A stretch of 64,000 nucleotides of DNA from Limimaricola pyoseonensis (GTDB taxonomy: Bacteria > Pseudomonadota > Alphaproteobacteria > Rhodobacterales > Rhodobacteraceae), in assembly GCF_900102015.1 (NCBI RefSeq), contig NZ_FNAT01000009.1, positions 79,527 to 143,526 on the forward strand, written 5' to 3'. The notes beneath the pieces were generated by a model, which was not told where the DNA came from, ran no database searches, and saw nothing but the letters and a program-made list of their open reading frames with translations. This document shows positions 17,680 through 26,565 of this stretch, piece after piece; the first letter of the stretch is position 1, and each line of letters begins with the position of its first letter. A program made the position numbers and the translations under genes.

Positions 17680-18008
17680 TCGCGGCGATGTCGGGCGGGT
17701 CCATGTCGGCTCTGGGCTGATCGCTCTACTCTTTCTTTTGAGGGACTGCGCAGCCGGCCGTGCCTCCGGGTGACGGCCGAGCACTGCCTGCCGCGCACAG
17801 GTCCGACTGGTCAGGCCCGCCATGGGTTTCAGGTTTATGGCGGGCCTCATTCACTTGGCCGGAGATAAGCGCGTCTGGGCCGCCATCGCCTTGGCGAGAT
17901 ACCGCCCCGCCACATCGCTCCTTCACCCCGATCTCGATCGGCACCCGCGACATGGCGTGCGTGCCCTTCACCCCCACCCGGACACGCGCCACGAAAAAGA
18001 GGGCCGTT
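17680..18008. other. Gene-free stretch with an inverted repeat
   Basis: About 330 bases after msrB. A perfect 11-bp inverted repeat (AGGCCCGCCAT / ATGGCGGGCCT, 13-nt loop) at 17813-17847 may end the msrB transcript. Open frames here have no family resemblance. Confidence 0.45.
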
Positions 18009-18038
18009 CTGAAACTCCGGCGGCGCGCGTCTCGTGGC
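18009..18038 (+). promoter_or_regulatory. Putative ECF sigma promoter of the DUF7282 gene
   Basis: CTGAAACTC, 15 nt, CGTGGC, ending 47 nt before the ATG at 18086. It pairs with the element at 16503-16532 in both sequence and spacing. Confidence 0.5.
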
Positions 18039-18085
18039 TTCTTCCGATCCGAACGACGGGATCTGCAATCGGAAAGGACGAGACG

Positions 18086-18499
18086 ATGAAAACAGTGATC
18101 CTCGCCACATGTCTTGCGATGACGGCCTCGGCGGCGCTGGCCGCAGGTCATGCGATGGCGCCCATGATCGAGGCCGAAGACCAATCCGTCGCGGGTGGGA
18201 CCGTGAGCGCCGACACGGTCGTTGCCGGCGAGAACGGCTGGCTGGTCGTCCACCGCACCGATGCCGAGATGGCGCCCGGTGTGGTGGTCGGGCACGCGCC
18301 GCTCCGCGAGGGGGAAAACCTCGACGTCGCGGCCATCCTGACCGAGCCGGTCGCGCCCGGAGACATGTTGATGCTCATGGTGCATGCCGAGGACGGCGGC
18401 GTCGCGACCGGCATCTTCGAGTACACGCTCGGCGCCAAGGAAGACGGCCCCGTCCGTGTCGATGGCGAGCTGGTGATGAACGTGATCACCGCGCAGTAG
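18086..18499 (+). CDS. Exported DUF7282 domain protein
   Basis: 137 aa from MKTVILATCLAMTASAALAAG, ribosome site GGAAAGGA. Signal peptide about 1-20, then one beta-rich domain with the pattern ENGWLVVHR...APGVVVGHAPLREGENLDVAAIL typical of DUF7282. Function is unknown; a secreted or periplasmic location is clear. It sits 125 nt before the ECF sigma gene and shares a promoter pattern with the fasciclin gene. Confidence 0.8.
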   Translation: MKTVILATCLAMTASAALAAGHAMAPMIEAEDQSVAGGTVSADTVVAGENGWLVVHRTDAEMAPGVVVGHAPLREGENLDVAAILTEPVAPGDMLMLMVHAEDGGVATGIFEYTLGAKEDGPVRVDGELVMNVITAQ

Positions 18500-18623
18500 C
18501 GCCGCGCCGTCTTCACCAATGGCGACCGCGCCGCTGGCCCGAGAGCACAGGGGCGCGGTCCCTTCATGGCGTGTGTCGGCCCCGGAGTTGACACGCCATC
18601 CGGGCGCAGGTTCTGCTGGCGCG

Positions 18624-19166
18624 ATGACAACACCCGCGGATATCGAGGCAATGATCGCGCGCGTCGCATTGCGCGACACGTCCGCGTTCTCCGATCTCTA
18701 CGATGCGACCAGCGCGAAACTCTTCGGCGTCTGCCTGCGTGTCCTGAAGGACAGGGCCGAGGCCGAGGACGCGTTGCAGGAGGTCTATATCCGGGTCTGG
18801 CGCAAGGCCGACAGATACGCGGTCACCGGCCACAGCCCGATGACGTGGCTGATCACGGTGGCCCGCAACCTCGCCATCGACAGGCTGCGGTCACGCAGGC
18901 AGCCGCGCGGGCAGATGGATGAAGCCGCCGAGATCCGCGATGACCGGCCCGGACCGGAAGAGGCCGCGCTCGCAAGCTCCGAACGGGCGGCCATCAAGGC
19001 CTGTCTCGAGACGCTCGACACCGACCGGGCCGAGGCCGTGCGGCGCGCCTATCTCGAGGGCGAGACCTATGCCGATCTCGCGCATCGCTTCGATGTCCCG
19101 CTGAACACCATGCGGACGTGGCTGCGGCGCAGCCTGCTGAAACTGAAGGATTGCCTGACCCGATGA
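18624..19166 (+). CDS. ECF-type sigma-70 family RNA polymerase sigma factor
   Basis: 180 aa from MTTPADIEAMIARVAL. Region 2: SDLYDATSAKLFGVCLRVLKDRAEAEDALQEVYIRVW with TWLITVARNLAIDRLR (2.3/2.4). Region 4: ALETLD...YLEGETYADLAHRFDVPLNTMRTWLRRSLLKL, with the second-position pattern of the SigK-like ECF group. No region 3, as expected for ECF. The stop overlaps the ATG of the anti-sigma gene. A possible TTGACA element lies 43 nt upstream, so it may have its own housekeeping promoter. Confidence 0.92.
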   Translation: MTTPADIEAMIARVALRDTSAFSDLYDATSAKLFGVCLRVLKDRAEAEDALQEVYIRVWRKADRYAVTGHSPMTWLITVARNLAIDRLRSRRQPRGQMDEAAEIRDDRPGPEEAALASSERAAIKACLETLDTDRAEAVRRAYLEGETYADLAHRFDVPLNTMRTWLRRSLLKLKDCLTR

Positions 19167-19840
19167 GCGACGCGGAAGACAGAAACGACGACGAGGCCCT
19201 CGCGGCAGAGTACGTCCTGCGTCTTCTGAGCGAAGAGGACCGGGCTGCGTTCGAGGCCCGCCTGAAGGACGAGCCCGCACTTCGCGATCTCGTCCTGGAC
19301 TGGGAAGCGCAGTTCGCCGGGATGGCGGACGAGGTCGAGGAGATCGCGCCGCCGCCACGCGTCAAGGCGGGCGTCCTCAAGGCGGTCTCGCCCTCAAGCG
19401 CGCGGCGGCCCGGGTTCTGGGCGATGCTTCTCGGCGGGCTCGCCGCCGCGGGCCTCGCCGCGATCCTGATCTTCGGCGGCGGCCTGTTCGAGCCGTCGGG
19501 CCAGCCCCGGCTGACGGCAGAACTCGTGAGCGAAGACGGCGCGGTCGTGCTTGTCGCGGGCGTCGCGGCCGACACGCAGGAGATCGTCGTCGAACAGCGT
19601 TCGGGCAGGCCACCCGAAGGTCACGTCTTCGAACTTTGGCTGATTGCCGAAGGGGCGGAGGCGCCGGTGTCCCTCGGCGTTCTGGAAGCCGGGCGGACCA
19701 CGCGACTTGCCCTGCCCGCGGCCCTCGCCCCGAGCGTGCCGACCGGGGTGCTTGCCGTGTCGGAGGAGCCGCCGGGCGGATCCCCGACCGGCGCGCCGAC
19801 GGGGGCCGTGGTGGCGACCGCGCGTCTCGCCTCCCTTTGA
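19163..19840 (+). CDS. RskA-type membrane anti-sigma factor
   Basis: 225 aa. A cytoplasmic N-terminal anti-sigma domain (EYVLRLLSEEDRAAFEARLKDEPALRDLVLDWEAQFAGM), one membrane helix (about 85-110) and a periplasmic RskA C-terminal beta domain (ELWLIAEGAEAPVSLGVLEAG). It binds and holds the ECF sigma factor until an envelope signal releases it. The 4-nt overlap with the sigma gene gives translational coupling. There is no zinc-binding HxxxCxxC motif, so it is not a ZAS-type redox sensor. Confidence 0.9.
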   Translation: MSDAEDRNDDEALAAEYVLRLLSEEDRAAFEARLKDEPALRDLVLDWEAQFAGMADEVEEIAPPPRVKAGVLKAVSPSSARRPGFWAMLLGGLAAAGLAAILIFGGGLFEPSGQPRLTAELVSEDGAVVLVAGVAADTQEIVVEQRSGRPPEGHVFELWLIAEGAEAPVSLGVLEAGRTTRLALPAALAPSVPTGVLAVSEEPPGGSPTGAPTGAVVATARLASL

Positions 19841-19955
19841 CCGGCCCCGAGCGGCCTGTCAGCCACTGCTCCGCGACGGCCCGAGTGCAGGGGTTCGAGG
19901 ACCGTTGCCCGGCCCTGCGAAACCTTCGAGGACGGGCAGCGAAGGACGGCCGCCG

Positions 19956-20600
19956 TCAGTCGCCCTCCCGACCGGCGCCCGCCCCGGCACGGCTGGCCTC
20001 GGTGGCGGGGGCGTAGGTGCGCGTCGCGAAGCCTTCCAGTGCGCGCATGGTCTCGGCGGACACCTGACGACCCGCGCTGGTCCGCACCGACGCGGTCGCC
20101 CGGTCATCGGCCGGAAACAACGCCACCGATCCCGCGTCCGCCACGACCAGCGCCGTCTCGTCGCCCGCAAGTCTCGGGGCGGCACCGCCCAGAACGAGCG
20201 ATACGCCCTGCCATTCCAGTGCCACGGTCATCCCGGCGGTGCGGGCGGCCTCGTATGCGAACGGGGCCAGCAGGAGCGGCACCGCGATCTCTCCCAGGCG
20301 CAGTGTCGCCCCCTGCCCCAGCTCGTCGGCCCGGTCGCAGATCAGCGCGCCCGCGACGATCGGACAGAGCGGGCCGCGCCGGGCGCGCCAGACCCCGTCG
20401 AGCTGCCGCGGCGCAAGATCGGAATAGGGCTTGCCGTCGTTTCGGCGCAGAAGTTCGGCGAGAAGGTCCGGGCCGGGAAACCCGTGGTCGCTGAGCCAGC
20501 GCACCGCCTTGCCCGCCTCTTCGGCCAGGCCCCAGCTCATGCCGGCGCCGCGCGCCGCCTTGCGGGCGAGCGCCTCGATCTCGTTGAGCGAACAGATCAT
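19956..20600 (-). CDS. DUF3726 domain protein
   Basis: 214 aa, no signal or membrane helix. The DUF3726 family pattern is seen in MICSLNEIEALARKAARGAGMSWGLAEEAGKAVRWL and in the central AGALICDR region. Function unknown. It is the last gene of a minus-strand unit, its start overlapping the upstream 567-aa gene by 4 nt, so the two products probably act together. In this window the pair stands behind a BCCT transporter, hinting at a role in quaternary-amine or amino-acid catabolism. Confidence 0.7.
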   Translation of the reverse strand: MICSLNEIEALARKAARGAGMSWGLAEEAGKAVRWLSDHGFPGPDLLAELLRRNDGKPYSDLAPRQLDGVWRARRGPLCPIVAGALICDRADELGQGATLRLGEIAVPLLLAPFAYEAARTAGMTVALEWQGVSLVLGGAAPRLAGDETALVVADAGSVALFPADDRATASVRTSAGRQVSAETMRALEGFATRTYAPATEASRAGAGAGREGD

Positions 20601-22300
20601 GACAGCGCCTCCGGCAGCGCGGGATAGGTCCAGCCCGCGAATTCCATCTCGGCCAGCTCGTGCGGGAACGGCGCGTTGCGGAACATGTTGATCCGCACCC
20701 AGCGATCGGAGCGGGGGTCGAAGTGGCAGGCGCCGAAGAAGGACAGCTTCGCGCGCAACAGATCGATGGGCAGGACCTCGGCGCCCACGGTGTTGTCGCG
20801 GATCTCGGCATAGGGATGGCGCGCCGCGATCTGCACCCGGCGCAGGATGTGCCGATGCTCGGGGTGGCGCAGCAGGAAATCCGCGACCCTCGCGTCGCTG
20901 GCCTCCCGCCCGAGCGCCGCGAACAGCAGCGCCGCGTCGCGCCCCGGCGCAAGCGGCTGCTCGTAGGCCGCGACCGGCTCCAGATGGCGCTCGCCGAGGC
21001 GCGGCTCGAGCTTCTCGGCCGAGACGTACCAGGCGCGGGCCTGCGCTTCGGGGCTGTTCCAGTCGATCCCGAGCACCCAGGCGTAGTCGCGCTCGAGGAT
21101 GTCGCGCAGCCGCGCCACGCTCATGCCGCCATCGATCCGGAAGCCCGCGCTTTCATCCGCGCTCATGCGCATCGGCAGATCGTCGACCAGCGCGCCGTAG
21201 GGCTCCATCATCAGCGCCACGAGAAGCTCCTGCCCCTCGAGGCCCAAGGCGGTCTCGGACCAGAGGTAGAGGCGGTCCCAGGGCGACGCGCCCTCGAGCG
21301 CCCCGCTTTCGACATGCGCGTCGAGCCGGTCGAGATCGGCCTTCAACCCCGAGATCTTGTCGCGCTGGATCGGGTGCTCGGAATGCCAGTCGTCGATGTT
21401 GCGTCGGCCCCGGCGCAGCATGACCCGGAAGGCGGCCGCCTCGGCGGGCGAGATCGCGGGCAGCGCCCGGATCCGGGCCAGCGCCGTCTCGCGCGCCTCG
21501 ATCCAGTTGTTGAGCAGGATCGGGTGGTTGAGCAGGAAAGGCGCCATGCCGAGACCGGTGGAGTTGCCGATCCCGATGCGGCGGCGCAGTGACGGGTCGA
21601 GCGCGACCGCGCGGTCGCCGCCCCTCAGGGCGGCGAGATGCTCGACGAGGTCCAGCACGAAGCCCCGGATCAGGAACACGGTCAGCATCTCGGCCTGGAA
21701 CGGCGCCGCGAATTCGGGCCGGTCGCAGATGCTCTCGCGATCGGCGGCGCCGAGCTTGCCGGAGCCGTAGACGGCGGTGGTGCGCATCAGGTAGCCCACC
21801 TCGTCGACCCGGCCCGCCTCGGGCTGTTCGCCCCGACTCAGGCAGTCGACCACGTGGTCGAACAGCCGCACCGAGCGGTTGGCGCGGGACACGGTCAGCT
21901 CGCGCGCGGTGACGCGGCCGGCCTCCTGCAGGGGCACGTTGCGCGACAGCCGCGCGATGTCGGCGGCCGAGGGCAGCCCGTCGAACAGGGTGAAGGTGGC
22001 GTCCCAGGCGGTGGCGATGACCCGGTCCGAGCGCTGCTCGGGGGCGAGGTCCTGGGCGAAGGCCACGAGGCTGTAGCTGCGCGCGGGGCCGTGCATGGTG
22101 TAGACGGCGTGCCCCACGCCCCGCGCGTCGATCTCGAAGGCGCGGCGCTCGAAGCGCCAGTTCTCGGATTTCAGCCGCCGCAGCAGCACCCGCATGAAGG
22201 ACAGCCGCGACTGGTGGAACGAGCCCATCCGCGCCAGCCGCATCACCGTCTCGGGCCGACGCAGCGCCACGTGGTCGGGGCTCAGCTGGTCGAGTTTCAT
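20597..22300 (-). CDS. Conserved protein of unknown function (567 aa) in BCCT cluster
   Basis: 567 aa from the ATG at 22300 (ribosome site GGAGG six nt upstream; the GTG one codon earlier is less likely). No signal peptide or membrane helix. Sequence is helical and arginine-rich, with conserved-looking stretches RRIGIGNSTGLGMAPFL and DDWHSEHPIQRDK. I do not recognise a catalytic fold. Codon use and length point to a genuine gene. It overlaps the DUF3726 gene by 4 nt and follows the BCCT gene with a hairpin between, so partial read-through may set its level. Confidence 0.75.
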   Translation of the reverse strand: MKLDQLSPDHVALRRPETVMRLARMGSFHQSRLSFMRVLLRRLKSENWRFERRAFEIDARGVGHAVYTMHGPARSYSLVAFAQDLAPEQRSDRVIATAWDATFTLFDGLPSAADIARLSRNVPLQEAGRVTARELTVSRANRSVRLFDHVVDCLSRGEQPEAGRVDEVGYLMRTTAVYGSGKLGAADRESICDRPEFAAPFQAEMLTVFLIRGFVLDLVEHLAALRGGDRAVALDPSLRRRIGIGNSTGLGMAPFLLNHPILLNNWIEARETALARIRALPAISPAEAAAFRVMLRRGRRNIDDWHSEHPIQRDKISGLKADLDRLDAHVESGALEGASPWDRLYLWSETALGLEGQELLVALMMEPYGALVDDLPMRMSADESAGFRIDGGMSVARLRDILERDYAWVLGIDWNSPEAQARAWYVSAEKLEPRLGERHLEPVAAYEQPLAPGRDAALLFAALGREASDARVADFLLRHPEHRHILRRVQIAARHPYAEIRDNTVGAEVLPIDLLRAKLSFFGACHFDPRSDRWVRINMFRNAPFPHELAEMEFAGWTYPALPEALS

Positions 22301-22338
22301 CACGCGCCTCCTCTTCGCATGTTACCACGTATCGGTGC

Positions 22339-22361
22339 GGGCGGCCCGGCGCGGGCCGCCC
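22339..22361. terminator. GC hairpin after BCCT gene
   Basis: Perfect 10-bp stem (GGGCGGCCCG / CGGGCCGCCC) with 3-nt loop, 10 nt beyond the BCCT stop on the minus strand and before the 567-aa gene. No T-run, so a weak or processing element. Confidence 0.45.
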
Positions 22362-22371
22362 GGCGACCGGA

Positions 22372-23931
22372 TCAGCCGCGTTCGCGACCCTTGGCGACGG
22401 TGATCCTGAGCGCGTCCCAGAGCGAGGGCAGCAGCACCAGCGAGACCGGCACCGCCGTCACCACGATGAAGCTCTGCAGCTTGCCGACGCCGCCCGCGCC
22501 GAGCGAGATCAGGATGATCGCCATCAGCCCCATGCCGATGCCCCAGAACACCCGCACCGGCATCGAGGAGCGGTCCTCGTCCGACATGGCGACCGAGATC
22601 ACGTAGGTCATCGAGTCGCCCGTCGTGGCCACGAAGATCGTCGTCAGCACCAGAAACAGCAGCGAGACGATGAAGCCCATCGGCAGCTGCTGGGTGATCG
22701 CCAGCAGCGCGGCGGGCAGGTTGAACCCCTCGAAGGCGGTCGAGACGGAGCCGGTCTCGGCCAGTTCGAAGGCGATGCCCGAGCCGCCGATGATGGTGAA
22801 CCAGAAGGTGGTGATGACGGGGGCGACCAGCGACAGCATGATCACGATCGAGCGGATCGAGCGGCCGCGCGAGATCCGGGCGATGAACATCGCCATCAGC
22901 GGCCCGTAGCCCATGAACCAGCCCCAGAAGAACACCGTCCACCAGCCGAGCCAGCCCGGCTCGCCGAACAGCCCGGCCTCGCCGCGGTGGAGCGCCATGC
23001 CGAAGAAGTTGCCGATGTAGTCGGCGAAGCCCGCGAAGTAGCTCTGGAAGATGAAGACGGTCGGGCCGAAGACCAGCATGAACAGCAGCAGCGCACCGGC
23101 GAGGATCACGTTGATCTTGCTCAGGAGCTGGATGCCGCGGGTCAGGCCCGAGATCGCCGACAGCGTGTAGAGCGTGACCAGCCCGGCGATCACCGTGGCC
23201 TGCGTGAAGAAGCCGTCGGCGATGCCGAACAGGGCGTTGAGGCCGTAGCTGACCTGCAGGCCGAGAAAGCCGATCGGTCCGACGGTCCCGGCGACCACGG
23301 CGATGATGCAGGACGCGTCGGCGACGAGCCCGATCGGCCCGCGGATCGCTCGGTCCCCGAACAGCGGGTAGAGCAGCGTGCGCGGCGCCAGCGGCAGGCC
23401 CTTGTCGTAGTGGTAATGCATCAGCATCACGGTCGAGAGCGCGCCGAGGATCGCCCAGGCCAGGAAGCCCCAATGCATGAAGCTCTGCGCCAGCGCCGGG
23501 GCCACGGCCTCCGCCGTGCCGGCCTCGGCGCCGAACAGCGGCGGCGAGGACAGGAAATGCGCCATCGGCTCGCCCGCCGCCCAGAACACGCCGCCGCCGG
23601 CCAGCAGCGTGCACATGATCATCGCGCCCCACTGGAACACCGAGAATTCGGGCCGCGCGAGGCCACCCATGATAGCCCGCCCGCCGGGCAGCACGATCAG
23701 GACGAGGCCGATCAGGAAGGTCGCCAGCAGCAGGACCTGCCAGTAGAGGCCGAAATACCTGGCCGAGAAGGCGAAGCTCGCATCCACGATCGAGGACAGA
23801 AGCTCGAGGTCGAGAAGCGCGATCAGGCAGAAGACGGCGATGAAGCCGCCGGTGATCGCGAAGAGCGGCTTGTTGATATGGCCGGGGCCGGGCGTCGCCG
23901 CCGCGGCCGGGCTCTGGGTCTGGTCCGTCAT
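22372..23931 (-). CDS. BCCT family betaine/carnitine/choline-type transporter
   Basis: 519 aa, about 12 membrane helices. Family signatures: GGVFWAAGEPMAHFLSSPP (region of the helix-4 tryptophans) and TVFFWGWFMGYGPLMAMFIARISRGRSIR (the WWxxWxPFxxxFIARISRGRTI-type loop). It carries a short cytoplasmic tail, so osmotic sensing through a long C-terminus, as in BetP, is unlikely; a catabolic uptake role fits better. Substrate is probably a quaternary ammonium compound or betaine. It is flanked by dipeptidase-like and aldehyde dehydrogenase genes on the same strand. Confidence 0.92.
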   Translation of the reverse strand: MTDQTQSPAAAATPGPGHINKPLFAITGGFIAVFCLIALLDLELLSSIVDASFAFSARYFGLYWQVLLLATFLIGLVLIVLPGGRAIMGGLARPEFSVFQWGAMIMCTLLAGGGVFWAAGEPMAHFLSSPPLFGAEAGTAEAVAPALAQSFMHWGFLAWAILGALSTVMLMHYHYDKGLPLAPRTLLYPLFGDRAIRGPIGLVADASCIIAVVAGTVGPIGFLGLQVSYGLNALFGIADGFFTQATVIAGLVTLYTLSAISGLTRGIQLLSKINVILAGALLLFMLVFGPTVFIFQSYFAGFADYIGNFFGMALHRGEAGLFGEPGWLGWWTVFFWGWFMGYGPLMAMFIARISRGRSIRSIVIMLSLVAPVITTFWFTIIGGSGIAFELAETGSVSTAFEGFNLPAALLAITQQLPMGFIVSLLFLVLTTIFVATTGDSMTYVISVAMSDEDRSSMPVRVFWGIGMGLMAIILISLGAGGVGKLQSFIVVTAVPVSLVLLPSLWDALRITVAKGRERG

Positions 23932-23979
23932 TCCATCCTCCCTGAAGGAATTTCGCAGGTCCGTTCTGGTCCGGCGGCG

Positions 23980-24987
23980 CTATTCCGCCGCCGCCCTCAG
24001 CCCCGCCTCCCCCGCGGCGCCGAAACTCGTGTCGAAGAAGCGCAGCCAGTTCTCACCCATGATCGCGGCCACCTCCGCCGCATCGAAGCCCACGGCCCGC
24101 AGGCCCGCCTCGATGTTCGGGAAATGCCGGTTGTCCTCGAACCAGGCCGGCATGTCGGGAAAGCCGGGCGCGGCGGCCGAGCCCTCGCCGTAATCGACCC
24201 GCTTGGTCCAGCGGCCCATGCGCATCCAGTCGACCACGCTGTCGGGGTGGTCCTGGCACAGGTCCGAACCGATCCCGAGGCAGTGCGGCCCCACCATGTC
24301 GGCGGTGCGCGCGATCATCTCGCAGAAGCTCTCCAGCGTGCAGTCCGACTTGTCCCTGAGGTGATGCGGGTAGAGCGAGAAGCCGAGCATGCCGCCGGTC
24401 TCGGCCAGCGCCCGGATCACCGCATCGCTCTTGTTGCGCCGCGCCGGGGCCCAGAAGGCCGGGTTGGCGTGGGTGACGGCGATGGGGCGCGCGGAGTGCT
24501 CGATTGCCTCCAGCGTCGAGCGCTCGGCCGAATGGCTCATGTCGACCACCAGCCCGACGCGGTTCATCTCCCCGATCACCTCGCGGCCCATGCGGGTGAG
24601 GCCCGGATCCTCGGCCTCGTAGCAGCCCGTCGCCAGAAGCGACTGGTTGTTGTAGCTCAGCTGCATGAAGCGCGCGCCCAGCGTGTGGACGATCTCGACC
24701 AGGCCGATATCATCCTCGATGGGGCTGGGGTTCTGGAAGCCGAAGAAGATCGCGGTGCGCCCCTCGGCCTTCGCGCGGCGCACGTCGTCGCCGGTCCGGC
24801 CCTGGAAGATCAGATCGGGGAACGCCTCGAAGCGGCGGTTCCAGGCCTCGATGTTGAGCACGGTCTCGCGGAAGTTCTCGTGATAGGCGATGGTGACATG
24901 GACCGCGTCCACGCCGCCCGCGCGCATCTGGCGGAAGATCTTCTCCGACCAGTTGGCGTATTGCAGGCCGTCGATCCGGTGGCTCAC
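23980..24987 (-). CDS. Membrane dipeptidase-like protein (peptidase family M19)
   Basis: 335 aa. The GTG start overlaps the dehydrogenase stop (GTGA) and has a GGAGGAG ribosome site. TIM-barrel metallohydrolase of the renal dipeptidase family: metal-site segments LSYNNQSLLATGCYE, VVDMSHSAERSTLEA, AVTHANPAFW and GIGSDLCQDH are recognisable. The first zinc motif of the family (DGHND) reads DGLQY here, so the His and Asp ligands are absent. It may therefore not be a classical dipeptidase; a decarboxylating or hydrolytic role on a small N-methylated substrate is possible but unproved. Confidence 0.8.
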   Translation of the reverse strand: MSHRIDGLQYANWSEKIFRQMRAGGVDAVHVTIAYHENFRETVLNIEAWNRRFEAFPDLIFQGRTGDDVRRAKAEGRTAIFFGFQNPSPIEDDIGLVEIVHTLGARFMQLSYNNQSLLATGCYEAEDPGLTRMGREVIGEMNRVGLVVDMSHSAERSTLEAIEHSARPIAVTHANPAFWAPARRNKSDAVIRALAETGGMLGFSLYPHHLRDKSDCTLESFCEMIARTADMVGPHCLGIGSDLCQDHPDSVVDWMRMGRWTKRVDYGEGSAAAPGFPDMPAWFEDNRHFPNIEAGLRAVGFDAAEVAAIMGENWLRFFDTSFGAAGEAGLRAAAE

Positions 24988-26453
24988 TTCAACTCCTCCG
25001 GCGTGCCGGCCGCGATGTAGGCGGTCTTGACCGTGGTGTAGAACTCGGCCGCGTAGGCGCCCTGCTCGCGCGGGCCGTAGGAGGAATTGCCCCGCCCGCC
25101 GAAGGGGACGTGGTAGTCGGTCCCGGCGGTGGGCAGGTTGACCATCACGCAGCCGGTGCGGGCGTTGCGGCGGAAATGCGTGGCCCGCGCGATGGAGCGG
25201 GTGACGATGCCGGAGGTCAATCCGAACTCGGTGTCGTTCACCACCTCCAGCGCCTCGGCATAGGAGTTGACCTTGATGACGCAGGCGATGGGGGCGAACA
25301 TTTCCTCGCGGTTGATCCGCATGTCGTTGGTCGTGCCGGTGAAGACGACGGGCGACATGTAGTAGCCCTCGGTCGCGAGGCTGAGGCGTTCGCCGCCGCA
25401 TTCGAGCGTCGCGCCTTCGGATAGGCCCAGCGCGACGTAGTCGAGATTGGCCTGCAGCTGCGCCTCGCTCACCACCGGGCCGATCTGCGTGCCCGCCTCG
25501 AGCGCGTGGCCGACCTTCAGCGCCTTGGCGCCGGCGACCAGCTTTCTCACGAACTCGTCGTGCACGGCCGCGTGCACGACCAGCCGCGAGGAGGCGGTGC
25601 ATTTCTGCCCCGTGCCGCCGAAGGCGCCGCCGAGCGCGAGGCTGACGGCGAGGTCGAGATCGGCGTCGTCCATCACCGCCAGCGCGTTCTTCGAGCCCAT
25701 CTCCATCTGGATCTTGGTGAAGTTCTCGACCGCCGCGCGGGCGATGCCGCGCCCGACCGGCACCGAGCCGGTGAAGGAGATCGCGTCGAGCGCGGGGCTT
25801 TCGACCAGCGCCTGGCCGATCTCGCGGCCCGCCCCCATGACGAGGTTGAACAGACCCTCGGGGATGTCCTGGCGGGAGATGATCTCGGTCAGCGCCACGG
25901 CCGAGGCCGGGGTGAGGTTGGCGGGCTTCCAGATCACGGCGTTGCCGAAGGCCAGCGCGGGGGCGATCTTCCAGCTCGCGGTCGCGGTCGGGAAGTTCCA
26001 CGGGCTGATCACGGCGACCACGCCCACCGGCTCGCGTCGCACGTCGATCTCGACGCCCGCGCGCACGCTGTCGGCGGTGTCGCCGATCTGGCGCAGGCAT
26101 TCGGCGGCGTAATAGGTGAAGAACTGGCCCGCGCGGTGGATCTCGCCCTTGCCCTCGGCCAGCGGCTTGCCCTCCTCGCGCGAGAGCAGCTCGCCCAGCT
26201 CGGCGGCGCGCGACATCATCTCGGTGCCGATGGCCATCAGCACGTCGTGCCGCCGCTCGGGGCCATAGCTCGCCCAGACGGCCTGCGCCCGCTTCGCCGC
26301 CGCCAGCGCCTCGTCGAGCTGCGCGGCGCTGGCCTGCGCATAGCGGCCGACGAGCTCGGACAGGTCCGACGGGTTGCGGTTCTCGATCTCGCCGACCCCG
26401 GCGACCCAGGCCCCTGCGATGTAGTTGCGGTTGAGGTCGGTCATCGCGTTCAT
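24984..26453 (-). CDS. NAD(P)-dependent aldehyde dehydrogenase, 2-ketoglutarate-semialdehyde type
   Basis: 489 aa from MNAMTDLNRNYIAG with a GGAGA ribosome site. ALDH motifs: VISPWNFP, FTGSVPVGRG, catalytic Glu in QMEMGSKNA and catalytic Cys in GGTGQKCTASSR. The ending VNLPTAGTDYHVPFGGRGNSSYG is characteristic of 2,5-dioxovalerate (ketoglutarate semialdehyde) dehydrogenases, which feed hydroxyproline or sugar-acid degradation into the TCA cycle. First gene of a likely operon with the M19-like gene (overlapping) and BCCT transporter. A TTCAG-N5-CTGAA box sits 97 nt upstream. Confidence 0.88.
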   Translation of the reverse strand: MNAMTDLNRNYIAGAWVAGVGEIENRNPSDLSELVGRYAQASAAQLDEALAAAKRAQAVWASYGPERRHDVLMAIGTEMMSRAAELGELLSREEGKPLAEGKGEIHRAGQFFTYYAAECLRQIGDTADSVRAGVEIDVRREPVGVVAVISPWNFPTATASWKIAPALAFGNAVIWKPANLTPASAVALTEIISRQDIPEGLFNLVMGAGREIGQALVESPALDAISFTGSVPVGRGIARAAVENFTKIQMEMGSKNALAVMDDADLDLAVSLALGGAFGGTGQKCTASSRLVVHAAVHDEFVRKLVAGAKALKVGHALEAGTQIGPVVSEAQLQANLDYVALGLSEGATLECGGERLSLATEGYYMSPVVFTGTTNDMRINREEMFAPIACVIKVNSYAEALEVVNDTEFGLTSGIVTRSIARATHFRRNARTGCVMVNLPTAGTDYHVPFGGRGNSSYGPREQGAYAAEFYTTVKTAYIAAGTPEELK

Positions 26454-26549
26454 CTGCTGTCTCCTGTCTGGACCGGGCGTCCCGGACGTGGCTGGAGACA
26501 GTAGGCCCGAGCGGGCGGATTCAATCAAACGCGATTAGGTTGAATTTTC

Positions 26550-26564
26550 TTCAGCCAAACTGAA
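26550..26564. promoter_or_regulatory. LysR box TTCAG-N5-CTGAA
   Basis: Perfect inverted repeat of T-N11-A form between the lysR gene and the aldehyde dehydrogenase gene. The same arms with the same spacer length recur at 27452-27466, before the lysR start itself. Confidence 0.6.
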
Positions 26565-26565
26565 T

